Assembly (NCBI GenBank): GCA_021018995.1
Contig: CM037584.1
Span: 174,114,317-174,178,316 of the forward strand
Reading direction: 5' to 3'
Length of the DNA stretch: 64,000 nt
Source: Chloranthus sessilifolius
Taxonomy: Eukaryota > Streptophyta > Magnoliopsida > Chloranthales > Chloranthaceae
Below the pieces are notes generated by a model, which saw only the letters and a program-made list of their open reading frames with translations, was not told the origin of the DNA and made no database searches. Of the stretch, positions 11,701 to 25,941 are shown one piece after another. A program made the translations under genes and the position numbers. How positions within the stretch are numbered: position 1 is the stretch's first letter; each line of letters begins with the position of its first letter.

Positions 11701-14700
11701 ATCTATTTATTGATATGTGCCTTATTGTGTTTCATCTTTATAGATTGACATGTTTCGCAAGAGACATGGGTCATTTGGGAACCCGTTGGCGCAATCCCAA
11801 ATTAAACACAACAAACCCGCTGATTGGTGGATGCATTATGGAGGTGATGGTCCGATATTGAGGCGGGTAGCAATGAGGGTATTGTCGCAAACGTGTTCCT
11901 CGTCCAACTGCGAGCGGAATTGGAGCACTTTCTCTCTCATTCATACTAAGACAAGGAATAGACTAACTATGGACTGATTGGAAAAGTTAGTCTACTGCCA
12001 CTACAACATGCGATTAAGGGTCAGGAATATACAGAGGACCAACCGTGGTAAGCAATTACATGAAGTCTATGATCCTCAATTATATGAAGTCTTACTTACA
12101 TATTATACTAATTCATCTATCATATTCTACCTTGCAGACGGTGATTATTTTGATCCCATCCAGTTGGATTATATATTCGAGGATGACCCTTTGAATGAAT
12201 GGATCGAAGAGAGAGAAGAGCCAGTCTTGGATAGTGAGAGCGAATGGTCGGGCAATCTTTGAAAGAGTAGCAATGACTTCCCAACCAAGAGGCGGAAAAG
12301 AAGATTGAATCGTCATTCGGTGGTTGGATCGATGACAAACGCTTGACCGGTAGTGATGATGGGGGAGTGGTGAGGATGATGGTGGAGGCATGATGGTGGA
12401 GGGGCGTTGGCACTAGTGGTGGAGGGAGGATCTTTGGTACCTCGATCCTTATAGAGATATGGCGGTATGGGGCGATGACTCGGCAGTTAACACGATTCGA
12501 CACTCCTACATTTAGAATGAGAGGGGTTGAAGGAAGAGGAGCGTCGGGATCATATCAAACACCACCACCACAAGATGATACGGATATGGGTTATATGACT
12601 TCTAGCTTCGGGGGATTCAGTTTGCAAAATACCGAAGATTCAACAACTAGTAACCCATACTACCAGCCACAACAAACTTACCCGGTGCCATATGACTTCG
12701 TTGGTCAGATTTTTGGAGAACCGGCCTTTCATTCTGTGAGCCATATTCGTTTGCTCTGACCTCAGTTTCAAGGGGGCACATATAATCATGGGTATCAATA
12801 TGGGCAACATTATAGGCAAAGGTCGGAAAGCTCGCGCACCGATGATGACGATGATCATAAGGGCCAAGAACCACCACGAAATTCAATGTGGCTCTAAAGT
12901 AAGTTTTCCATGTACAATTAAATTTATTTTTATCAACACAGCTATTATTTTTGACAATATATAATTTATTTTTGTCAATATACATTGTAATTTAGTTTAT
13001 GCGTGACTGCGTGTTTGCGTCGATCAAATAATGAAATATTGTTAATAAAATAGGCATGTGATCAGCTGGTCGAACATAATGTTAGAAGATCTATTACATT
13101 AAGTCAAAAATGTGATCTTAAGTCAAAAATAAGTTACAAAATAGGCATGTGACTTGGGTTAAGTTACAAAATAGGCATCTTACTTATATATTCATCTAAA
13201 TAATGCATCAAATAAGTCAAAAATAAAAGCAAAAATAGTTGAAATAAATACAAAATAAATAAATATAATTTTTCAGATTTTTTGGGATTTTCTGGGATTT
13301 TTTTGGGATTTTTTTTCAAAAAACCGGTTTTTTGAATGTATCAAACCGATACATTGAATGTATCGGACGATACCCGGTACGTATCGTCCTGGAGGTCAGG
13401 ACGATACGTACCGGATTTCCGGTATTTTGACCCTTGATTGAACTATCATCTTTCCGAAAATTATCCTTCCCTACTTGCATATCATGCAAGATGCAAATTT
13501 TGTACAAAATTGTCAACGCTGCCGGATTTTATCCACCTTCATAGCTCTTTGCCAGGGTAATCTGTTCGTCATAATAACTAAAGAAAGAAAAAAAATTCAG
13601 CAAATACCTAGAGATTGGAAATCGTTCCTTAGGCTTTCGATCTTCATTATGGTTACCTTCTCTAATGGTCAAGAGCACGGATGTCACCAATCAACACATT
13701 TTTATTTTTGTTTTATAAATAAAGACACCAATCAACACAAACTCCTAGAAAAGCCACCACAGTTCCTCTAAATCCAAAGAGTCATAGAAAGCCAAAGAAT
13801 CACCTAAAATCTCATTAGACCAGGAAAAAAAAAGTAAGTTCCTAATGATAATCAGCAAAAAAGTAACAGATCAACCATCTGAGACACAGATCTCACCTTC
13901 CCTCAAGTTTAGCATATGGAGGTATGCTGCCCATCCTTTTCGTATCTCCCTCATTCAGTACTTTACTTTTACCATGAAGCTCCTTGAAAAACTCTTTTTC
14001 CCTTATTGTTTCTTTCTCCATTCCTTCAGTTTTTTTTTAGCATTTTCTCGTTTCATTTTCAAGTCCTTTGGTCTCCTTCATCACCTGCTAAAAGCATCAA
14101 ATGGACCTGAGGCCACATTGCATTCATGCTTCATTTCTACTAGTTAGCCATCATTTTCTTAGACTTATGGTGCTACGACCAATCTTGATCAACCTTTGAA
14201 ACAATGACCTGGAAAGTAGCACCTCCCTAGCATTGCAATGAAAAGCCTTCAAGTTTGACCCATCTAAAGACTAAGGAGTCCATCTTTGAATAACTAAAGC
14301 CTCATCCCATCTTCACCTTGTTGACGTTCTTTCCTAGAAACCATCGTCTTTGTTGATAGCCCTATGGCATCCTCCTCAATTGAGAAAACTATTAAGAAAA
14401 TCCCCTTGTCCATGGATGGTATTTGAATTGATTTTTCCCATACTCATAAAGCCCTTCTCAATGTTGCATTATAGTCTGTTGGGGAAAAACTTAATACACA
14501 AAGCATCCTTACCAGAGGAGAAGAGTAAGACACTTATAACAACTAGAGTGGTTCATCGACGTCATTATCCTGGTGAAGAAAGGTGTTTCAACATGGCTAG
14601 TTGCACATGAGAGGAGGGGGGATCCCATTCCAGCATCTGTAAAAGAGGGACAGGTTTCAGCTGAGGATTTCTAATGAGATAACAAGAAATTATCTTTGGC

Positions 14701-15554
14701 TGAATTTGGAGGGTTGTAGCGCCTCATTAGAAATTCCCACAATTCCATGGGAAGTTATACCATAAACATTGTTAAAAATGTTTACAAGAATGAAGAGTTT
14801 CAGCTACAAGCGCAGGAGAAGAGTTTTAGGGAGACTTTAGCTACACACAAGAGAGGAGAGGGATGGAGGGTTGGACGGAGAGTTGTTGGAGAGTTGGATG
14901 GAAAGTTGTTAGAGTCGAATGTACAGCAGCTAAAGAGTTTCAGGAAGCAATGCAAATCTTCTTATTTTTCTCTGAAATAATGAATACCCAACTCCATCAA
15001 GATCCTTCTTCCTAGCTTTACGTGATAACTGATGACAATGATAACCTTGGTATTAATTTGCTCACATCGAGGGGAAAATGTAGCAACTGTATAACTTCTT
15101 CTGTATTCAAAACACCATTCTATGTACTATTCCCACAAACAAGGACAGGCATTTATCTTCCATAAATCATATTTCGTCACATCATTTCCACAAGAATTAA
15201 AATAACCTAAATCTACTATCTTGTTCAAAGCCGCATTTAGCCTTTGCTAGCATCCAATGTATCACTTCTCTTCCAAAATTCCCTTCAAGAACTTATCACA
15301 ACTGAAATCATGCAACCCAGACTTGTAGGAAATCAGTCTTAAGCAAAGCGAAAAAAGATGGGGTTAAAAAGGAAAAAGTCTAAAAAGCGACTTAATAACT
15401 TGGCGATTAAATCGAGAATAAAACGCACCTTTTCATAAAAAGTTTTCTTTGAAAAAAACACACGCACACAAATAAAATGTGTCTTGTTCACAAAAAAAAA
15501 ATTAAGTTGAAGTAAAAGATTAAAAAATAATAATAATAAATACTGTATCAAAAA

Positions 15555-15645
<91 letters not shown>

Positions 15646-18600
15646 CTCAATGAAATCATGTTATATGTACAACTAGTGTGATAAATTTCTCAAATATAGG
15701 TCAACTTGGATACATGTTTAATATATGAAATATATATTTTATAATTTTTTATCATACTTTTCTGATTTTTCCTGAATGTTTCCCTCCCATTTTATTCTAA
15801 CTTCGTTATTATAGTCTTATGCAGAAGAGAGATACAAGATCATTTATTAATTATTTCATATCTAAATATACTTTGAGGTAAGGCATGTTTAGCAATTGGT
15901 TAGGAGGCCAAACATTCATCGTGTTTCTTATGGTTGGGCTTAATAATAAGTAGGTATGAAAAATCCTTTGCTCCACTTATGACTATGACTTATGATATGT
16001 TGTCTATCCACCCAAAGGATTATCTCCAAAGAGTTGTGCCCTTCAAAAAGACATTTTGGTAAAATGTAAAGATGAATTATTTTCAAATTTCTCTCCTCCA
16101 CAGAGTTCAATGATGATTAGACTTCATCTGCATCATCATAACCTTATCCCATCTATTTAGGGTTGGCTGATGATTAGACTTATTTTTCAAAACAAAAACT
16201 GCAGACATAAAGATGATTACTGGTGACCGTGAGGATAACTGTTACAATATTTTACATGCTAATTCCTCAACATAATAAATTTGGGTCTCTACTGTAATTC
16301 CATCGTGGATCCCAACCTTGTTCAGAAAAACAGGAGCTAAATCCAGGAAAAAGGACCTAAAATGATATTGCACAGCTGAAGAGCCTCATTAATTTCATAA
16401 AATAAGCTGATGTCAGCATCCTCCAAAATGAGTCTTCATAAAGGGAATCTTGGCCAATGATAGTCTCGAGACAACCTGCATTAAAGATCATTTGGTCTTC
16501 CATGGCATCAAATTCTAGAAATATATTAATTATTCCACTTGTACATCTCATTTTGTAGTTTTAGTGATGAATAGTATGGTTGTCAAATCGGAACGATTCA
16601 TGATTCAAATCGAATCGTACCTATATCAATTTGAATAGCAGTGTTGTCAAGGCGTCGTCATGGCGGTATGGCGCCGTGGTTCGCCATATATGCTCTAATT
16701 GTGAGAGGTTAGCAAATGGCAACGCTATGACATCGCCATGGCGGTATGGCGCCATAGCGTCGCCATATACGCTATTCATATAATGTAATATAAGTTATCA
16801 TTTAATTATAAAATAAATCCTAGTAGTTATATTATAAGTTATTTAAGTTATATGATATAACTTATAAGTTCTTAACTTATAAAAAGCACATATAAAAGAG
16901 GACTTAGGGCTATTAGAGCTCTCTTGCTCTTAGAGATCTCTCACTCTCCCACTCTCGCCTCGCTTTCCCTCTCTCGATCTCCCTGCTTCACCAACACAAG
17001 GTACGCCCATTTTTTTATTTTTTTATTTTTTCTTTTTTCTTTTGTTTTTGTGTTTATTTTTTCTTGTGTTTGGTTTTTCTTTTTCTGTTTTGCTTCAGCA
17101 GCTCCTTCACGGCACGGCTCGGCATGACACAACACACTCCTTCACGGCACGATACGCCATTTTTATTTTTATTTTATGTTTTTTTCTGTTTTTATTTTTC
17201 TGATTTCTCTGTTTTTTCTGGCTTTTTTTCGGTTTTTTGTTGTCTATTTTTTTTGTTTTCTGTTTTTTTTGTTCTCTATTTTTTTGAGTACCTTTAAATC
17301 CACCCACCGAATCTTTGAGTTCACCCACGCTCAAACCCATTGATTGGTCTGAATCCGATGATGCAAATTCTCTTACCATCCATAGTCAAATTTTTTATTT
17401 CACATGGTATCCGATCCCAAAAAGTGGCCTTAACATCACGTGGAACTCATCATGGTCAAATAAGTTCACTTTTTTGGGATGTGTACCACATGAAATAAAA
17501 AACTTCCTGTATGATGGCACTCCCATGATCTCAAGATCCATCATGGGAAAGATTGTGATGAAAAATAATTTGCATCGTACGAATCAAAGCAGTCAATGGG
17601 TTTCAGCGAGGGAACTCAAAGATTCAATGGGTGGATAAGTGGATTTAAAGGTACTCTTTTTTTTTTCCCATTTTTTTTTCAATTTTTTTGTTGTATGTTT
17701 TTTGAATATGATTGACTGGTTTTATTCTTTTTTTTTTCAATTTTTTTTATTCTTTAAAAAGCATAACCTATTGCCTATAGAAAATTAGAAATATATATTT
17801 TCTTAAATTTTTCTTATGCTCAGCCTTCCAATTCTAAGGGAACTGAATGAGGTTGCTTAGGATATTAAAATAAATTATGATTGACTTTCCATAGTTGAAT
17901 TTTTTTCGTCTTCTATTAAAATATAAATTTTTTTAAAAATAGTGAAAAATTTAGAAAAAAAAATAATGATTAATAAATATAAATAAAGAATTATAAATAA
18001 TAATAATAATAATAACAAATAGCCTAGCTATGGCCTCGCCATGGCCTAGCGAGCCTCTTTGCCATAATCTCGCCACACCGCCTTACCTACCTTGTAATGA
18101 ATAGCAGATTTGAATCGGAATCTACCTCAAACTAGTAAAATCGTAAAAATCGTTTGAATCGTAAGATTCAAATCGAATCGTACGATTCAAGTGTCTTGTG
18201 AAACCTTGAGCAGTATCATGATGTCACTTAAAACCACTATTTTTTGTTTTCTTTTTTTAATGAAAAGGCCCTAAACCCTTATGAGCCCTATTCTTTCTTA
18301 TTTTATGATAAATACAGATTTTTTAGATTATAAAAAGCTTCTGTAGAGTTTAATTAAGGTAAACACTATATTTTAAGTATCTCTAGGATTGTTGACTTGA
18401 ACCAGATTTTATTTTTTTCATTTGTTTTATTCAATGGGAGAAAAAGAGTACTTTTAGTCTAAGGCTTAGGGTCTCTAACAAAATCCAAAATCGACAGATG
18501 ACTTTTAAGATTTTCTAAAGTGAACTTTTATTTCATCTTATATATTTGAAGTCATAGGAATGACTGTTCTCTATGGTTTTTTTTTGGACACATTCAGAGT

Positions 18601-21600
18601 CATATTCCTACTATCATAGTGTCATACACTTGTTGAATTGAACCAGATTTTTTTTTTTTTCATTTGGTTTATTCAATGGGAGAAAAAGAGTACTTTTAGT
18701 CTAAGGCTTAGTGTCTAACAAAATCCAAAATTGACGGGTGACTTTTAAGATTTTCTAAAGTGAACTTTTATTTCATCTTATATATTTAAGTCATAGGAAG
18801 GACTGTTCTCTATGGTTTTTTTGGACACGTTCAGAGTCATATTCTTACTATCATAGTGTCATACACTAATACATACACATAGATGTTATACACTCGTACA
18901 AAATTACAGGAGAATTTATATGAATGAACAACAATAGGTCAAATGATAAAATTAATAAACTTTTTGGCCTTTTAAGATTCAAATGTGTTTGAAAGGATTG
19001 AACATTCATATGTACTGCATTTTTCTAATTTTCTTATTTTAAAAATAATTTCATAATTTTTTTTTACATTTTTACAAAAACATGATTAAATCTTATGATT
19101 TACGATTCGATTCATTTTCTAGGGAAACCGATTTACGATTCGATTCACGAGTTGACAACCTTGATGAATATTCCTTCTATGCGGGACCTATTTCATGAAA
19201 CACTGGTGTGATTTCCCATATATTATCTCAGAATTTTGTGCGAAATCAAGGTATTTAGGTCTGACTCAAGGGAGAGTGTATCTGATGACTTTTAACCACT
19301 TTTTTTTTTAATTTTACATTATTTAAAATTGAAGTTCCTATACTAGTAACATCTCATAATTGCTATCCAATTCATTGAATTTACACAATAGAATGCGAAA
19401 ACAGAGTAATGCAAACAAAAAGGGTGCTAGTTTTTTTCCTGTAAAAAATACATTCTTAAATCTTCATGCTATAATTCAGTCCAGTTTAGGATAAATCTGA
19501 GCTAGAATGTGGCAACATTTTAGTATTTCTGTCCAGTGGCTATGTTGGACAAACTCCATTAACAAATTTCAATACAACTTACTCCAATGAGTATAATGCA
19601 AGCAATTATAGCTGACTATAGCTCTGCGTTAAGTCAGGCTGACCAAAATATCTAGTAACTGCAGTATTTTACTCATGTGCATCATTTATTAATGGATAAA
19701 GCATAACTTTTCTCACTTCACTCTGTCAGGAGCGGAATGAATTACCTTTCACCAGGGAAAAGAGGGAACAATGTGAACATCTCAGCTAGTATTGCACCTA
19801 TTGCCCACATGTCTGTAACAATTATCAATTAGCCGTGATCAGCCCATGGAGAAAAAACTATCTAATGTGATATATTAGTCAATAAGCAACATAATTTCTT
19901 GGCCTAAAAAACTCTACACCAAGATTGACCTGAAGTTAATCGAATCAATTTCTACTTTGAATAGACATGAGGAAGTGTTCACTAAGAAGCAAACATTATA
20001 CTGGCCAAGACCAATTCCTTTTAAATGAAAGAATGGGATTGTATCCTTGACCTCAATGTTGTGTGCTTGAAGCATTTTCATTAGGGCAAGCACGCATTCC
20101 CATGGCCATGACAATTGAATGAAGGTGGATCAAAGCAAGTTGGCTGTCATGCTTATGGTTGACGGAGGCAACACCTTTCACTTTAGTCTTAGATAACAAT
20201 TCAATATGTTGTTCAACAAAATTTTAATGTGAACAAGACGTGAATGTGAACATATTTGCATATTCCACACAGAAAATTAGGGCATCTTCCTCATGCACTA
20301 GTTCATTGGAGGAAAGAGATCACAAATATCAGTGACGATAATATTTAACAACAGAGGTAAATTCTGGTGATTGCAGAAACACCATCTTTCAGATCATACG
20401 CCATCCAAAAGTGTCAGCTCAAAGGCATATTCTGCCAAATTTTTTTACTAAGTAAGGTGTGCTCTGGCTCTTACATATAATATCAAGAAACACACGAATT
20501 AGATAAATTAAAAAAAAAAAAAAAAATCCAGTGGAAAGGGAATAAGCTATATCATACCAATCGCAGGAGTATAAGATGGTGATTGCAACAAGACTTCTGG
20601 AGCTCGGTACCTTGTAACATAATGCAGAATATATCTAATTTTAATGCTACAGATCATGCAAAGGAGAACTATTTTAATTCTGAATATGCATGGAAAAATA
20701 TATAAGAGAACTTTATGTGTTGCGCTGAAAGTGACTCACCACCGTGTAGAAACATAATCAGTATAAGGAGGCTTGGACATTACTTCCCTCGCCAATCCGA
20801 AATCAGCTATTTTAATAACATCTTCCGTCACCAACAAATTTTCTTAACAGGTACAAAGGATGTTTTATCATAAGATAATTATATTTAACATCTATTAATG
20901 CTGTATGAATAAGCCAAATAACATGAAAATGCCAGTATGAGAGCATTATAATACCAGGTTTTAGGTCCCGGTGAAAATATCCATTTCTATGCATATACGA
21001 AAGTCCTTGCAACACTTGAGACATAAGGTTCCGAATCTCTGCCTCTGAAAAAGGGCTTTGCCTATCTCTTATGATCTGGTATAGATTATATTCCTGGATA
21101 CATGTCTCAAAAGCAATAAGAATCATATATTTAAAACTAAAACTAGAATCAGGACCCCAGCGAGATAGTTAATTAATAAGCCTTATATCACCCTGTAATA
21201 TGCATTTTCTGTTGAACATAGACGCTATATTTAAAATAGTATGCTCCTCAACAGCAACTTAAAGACGAAAGAACATGGTAGTAACACAAGGTTGAATATT
21301 TGAATCAGTAGCTTGTAATTTGTACATCTTGACAGTAAAATTGATGAAAATTTTCACTCATTAAAAAGCTATAAAGAAAAAAATATTTAGGCTGCACACA
21401 CATTGCTAGCAATTTGCATATGTATAAAAGAAAGTACAGTGATTGGCTGTGTAAGCTTTCAATTAAAAAAGGTTGTGATTAACCCGTAGACTCAGTATAT
21501 TCACAGTGACAACCAAGGGACTGACCAGTTAATATCATGTGTCATGGACTCATGAGCATGGGCCAAAATCTCAGTTTTCCGGTACGAATTGGCCAGCTCC

Positions 21601-24600
21601 AAAACCGATACGTATCAGTTTTGAACGTTATATTGGTATATATCGACCGATACATATCGGAGAATACGTTTCGGTTTCATCCGGAATTTTGATCCATGCT
21701 CATGAGACATAGCAAATGGTTGGAAACTTGAGGAGTTCAAAGATTGCAATCCAATGCCTAAACCAGAATTGCAGGTGTACACTATTTCAAGAATGACAAA
21801 AGAGGAACTGCAATAATAACTGAAAGAAACCAAAAACCAAGAAAAGGATATGATCTAAATCGCGTAGAGGACAAAGTTTACAATTTACTACAAATGATGA
21901 ATGAAGATTTTAGAGCTTTAAAAAAAATGGAGATAACCAATCAAGCTCGGTGAAAAAGATAAAAAAAAATTTCCACAGAGAGATCTTTTCTAAATGTTAC
22001 TAAGGTGAATTAATCTTAATAGAAGACTTCCAAGTTTGAATAACATCTTTAGATTGGCCTCATGGAATAACATCAGCATAATTCTTAAAACAAGTAAAGG
22101 TTTGTGGCATCAAAACAAATCATTCTAGAGAATATTTATTTTCATTATATATTATTCGCTAATATATCAGAATAAATAAAATAAAACAACAAGTTGAAAG
22201 TACTAGAGCGTGCCTAGTTAAAAATAATAGACATCTAATTCATCGGAAACAAATAATTTTAAAAACCATACCAAGCAAAGCATTACCTGGTTTGTCATCA
22301 GTTCAATTTACACAGTTAACCATTGCTAATTTCCTAGTGAACTTAAGAGGGAGATGGTCGGAATCAAGGTTGCTAAAAGCAGTAGGTGGGGCGCAGTTAG
22401 GGAAACACCTATGACCTATGCAGGACTTAAATGACACAGAAAAATAATACTTCACGTTTTTTTAATATTCTAGTATAGGATCCATACAAAATAATAAATA
22501 AGAAAAAAATGAATAATAATGATATATGTTTGATTACGAAGATAATGCTAAGCAAGGATCAAAATTTCAGCCGAAATGACCGAAATTTCGGCCCAAGACT
22601 GAAACCGAAACGATAACACTAAATTTTGTTTTTTTTCTATTGGTTTGAAAATTTTGGTCCAAAATTTCGGTTTCGGTCCCCACCGAAACCGAAACGAAAT
22701 TCGAAATTTTTATCCTAGAAATTAACATTTAACATCTAAAATTTAACTAACAAGTAATCAACAACCATCAAATTAAAGATGTAAAAAGTAATAAAACTTA
22801 ACCACTTGACAAGTTTTGCAATGACGTAACCCACAACACCATTTGAACATAACAGCATTCACAAAAAAAGCTACAATTTCTTCTGTTTTGATCGGAAATG
22901 CATAATAGTTAATAGAAATAAGAAAAAAAGTACGAAAGGACAAGCCTTAGCGAGAGACTTAGGGGAAAACAAAACGTCAAGAGACACAAGCAAAAACATA
23001 AAAGAAGAGACAAACAAAAGGAGAAAACCACCACACACCCCAAACCCAAGCCCCAGAAACACACAAAGGTAGCCCAAAACAAGCAGGAACACCTCGATCA
23101 ACCGGGGTTACAATGAGACTATCCCGCGCATCCTGAAGCCCCAACTACCACCAACAGGGTTTCCCAGAGAACATCCCATGCAACCTGAAGCCCCAACCCA
23201 CCACCAACAGTGCTTCACTGAGAACGTCGCACACATCCTGAAGCTCCAACCTGCCAGCAGTAGCCATCCCCTCCTTATTCAAAAGGATCCAATTAAGGAC
23301 CTAGTCCAGAGCACTTCTCATGATCATAGCTGAAGGCTATCCACGCTTACAGAAAATTCTATCATTCCTCTCCTACCAAATGGCCTGGATAACCCCCATC
23401 AAGGAAACTGTCTAGAAAGCACCCTTGAGATCAGACATAATTCCCATATCCCAAATACCTATAATTCAATGCAAGACAGAGGGAAAACCCAACAAATCCC
23501 AAAGGTCTTCAAAAACAGACCAAAAAAAGCTAGAAGTTGATCACCCATCTACAGTTTTAACAAAAATGGTTGAAATATACCTACTACAAACCCTCAAAAA
23601 CTCTCCAAAATCATCTAAGCAAGTGTGGATAAAAAAATCAAATAATAGTAGAAAAATCAAATTTAAATAAGATTTGAGTTAGTTGCAGATATCTGGTGTC
23701 AAGATTTGTTAAATAGGCTTCCCATTGTTTTTAAAGTAAGTTGAAGAAAGTAAGGTATTGAGAGAGAGAGAGAGAGAGAGAGAGATGATGATGAAGGTTT
23801 CAATCCCGTGATAGAGCAAGGGAATACCTGAGATTCGGAGAGAGTTCGGAGGAGCAAAAGAAGAATAGGAAGAGAGAGGAGAAGTTGGTTCTGATGGTAT
23901 TGTCGGTTCCACGTGCAAAGAAGAGTTGGAGAAGAGAATGATTTGAGAATATGACGAATTATACAATTAGTAGATTTCCCTTTGCTTGGAGCATCAGGTA
24001 ACAGTGACATCGTAGTAATGAATTGGTATTAGGTGACCAACCCATGACAGCTGTATAGCACAGACTCTAGTCCATGCTCTTAAAGTCAGCACGTGTCTCA
24101 AGGGTCCACGTGGTGCAAGGTATGCATCGCACGCGCCTATGACTAGGCCAGTCACCTAATATGAGCTCTAAAGTTATTTATACTTACAAATTACTTGGTT
24201 GTTTCCATCCAAAGAGGCCATTTTTCATAATTTGTGAGCAACACATTATAGTTGGCCCAGTTTCTAAACATTGAATAATTTTGGTTACATCCAATAGGCT
24301 CTTAGAGTTGCAATTAATTTATATTATCTTTTGAATCTAATAAATGTTTGGAAAGTATCGAAAAGTTTGAGTAGCAATGTAATGGTTAAGAAAATAGAAA
24401 AACATCCTTCGTTGCAATTATCTAAAATATATAGGAGGGGGACGAAATCATCTTCAAAAGGTAAAGCGCTCGATGAAAATACAATAATTAAGAGGGGGAT
24501 CGTGGAGGTATTAGAGTGTCCAAACATACTTCAGGGGAAACTCCTTCAATGATCTACTCTCGACTGTTTGAAGGCTTCCAAAATATTGGTATTGACTTTG

Positions 24601-25900
24601 ACAAGGGATGAATGGGTAGTAGTACCGTGCTGCCTAATGTTTGGATTAAACTCAATTTCAATGGCTGAATCCATAGTGGCATAAGACTCCCGACTTTTTG
24701 AAAAACGTTGTGTTTTAAATGAGATATATTCATCAAACTAATAAATTGCAAGAAACGTGATTTATTCATCAAACATACGATTGAGACGCTACAAGCACAT
24801 GTGGTAAAATACTGAGAAGGGATATGAAAGATTGAGAAGTTATGGAAAGCTTAGCGCTTATCAGAAACAAGTGGTGAAATAGGACTCGCAAAGCCGACCC
24901 CAAATAGATGGGATAAGGCTATGACGATCATCATCATCATCATCATCATCATCATGTCGATTTTATGGTCGATTTGCCAATTTTTTGTAGTTTTATATAA
25001 TGGCCATTGGCTACAAACGATGCTAAGGACTTACGGTTGTTGAATTCTCAATGGCAACATGTAAGCAGTCTATCGAATTATGTTTTGTATTTTCCTTAGT
25101 GTGCTTAAAAAATATGTTAAAAACTTAGAATATATGTTTAACATATGAAATGTATATATTTTTATTATTCTTCATAATTTTTATTTCTTATTTCTTATTT
25201 CCCCCGATTTTTCCCTACTACCGATTTTTCAAGTTTTTTCCTTGCCGGACAATTCTCAAACTACGATTTTGTCACCATGCAACAAAGTTAAGCTAGGACA
25301 GACAAGGGTCAGTGGAATTAATACAAGTTAGGAATTTGTCAATTTCTTTTCTATTTCAATTGCTTCTTTCTAAGAATTGTTTATCTGATAGGATTAGTTA
25401 GCAAAGAGTTTAATTACGGGGAAGTTGGACTTCCAAACGTTGTAAAAAAGGCATTGATGGGGGATATCCACAATGGATACATGAATATATAAATTTTTGT
25501 TCTCTTTAAAGACAAGAAGCATTGATTCTTTTTCTTTAGTTCTTACCTCCTGCCTGTTTTGTTATTTTTGGGGTTTTGCAGATTCATATTTACATCAGTA
25601 TCAGTATTATTATTTGAATGAAACTGTTGGGTTTTCCTCCGAAACTTTTTCGGTGGTCCTTGGTAAGCAAGGGAATTGAATCCTTCGCCTCCACACTGCA
25701 AGGTAGAGGACAGGAAATGTTTCTTACATGTAACACAGGACACTGTGTTGTTTTTTTTATAAAGGTGGAAGTCCAAGTGGATTTGGCACCAGGTGTTTCT
25801 TGGGCCGATGGCGCACTGGTTGTTATCATTCCACTATTAAGCGTGGGAGGGGGCTTCTACTCCACTGGCCATATTGCTTGACCAAAGAAAAACTTGCTGG

Positions 25901-25941
<41 letters not shown>

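Larger units (their letters stand above)
8142..13436 (+). mobile_element. hAT transposon, nearly full length but inactive
   Basis: An 8-bp target duplication, ATTGAACT, flanks the element exactly (8134-8141 and 13437-13444). The ends are CATGGGTATTTATC on the left and, reading inward from the right, CAAGGGTCAAAATACC, a short imperfect inverted repeat. Near both ends lie stacked GATACGTATC-like palindromes. It encodes a hAT transposase with a BED-type zinc finger and a C-terminal dimerisation region, broken by stops. About 1.6 kb of AT-rich tandem repeats precede the transposase. 5.3 kb, sense strand opposite to the kinase gene whose intron 8 it occupies. Confidence 0.92.
16574..19161. mobile_element. 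Terminal-inverted-repeat element (Mutator-like), outer layer of a nest
   Basis: The nine bases TGATGAATA flank the element (16565-16573 and 19162-19170). Left end GGTTGTCAAATCGG pairs with the right end read inward, AGGTTGTCAACTCG. Both ends are followed by ATCGAATCG-type repeats. Without the inserted element at 16642-18098 it would be about 1.1 kb. It has no coding sequence. A 9-bp duplication points to the Mutator superfamily. Confidence 0.8.

Noticed and set aside
17315..17638. 107-codon open frame
   Set aside because: It runs over an inverted-repeat MITE at the third level of a nest of elements; no domain.
25497..25881. Overlapping frames on both strands that might be a small gene
   Set aside because: Neither strand shows a known domain or convincing splice pair; the region looks more like an LTR fragment, which I also could not prove.
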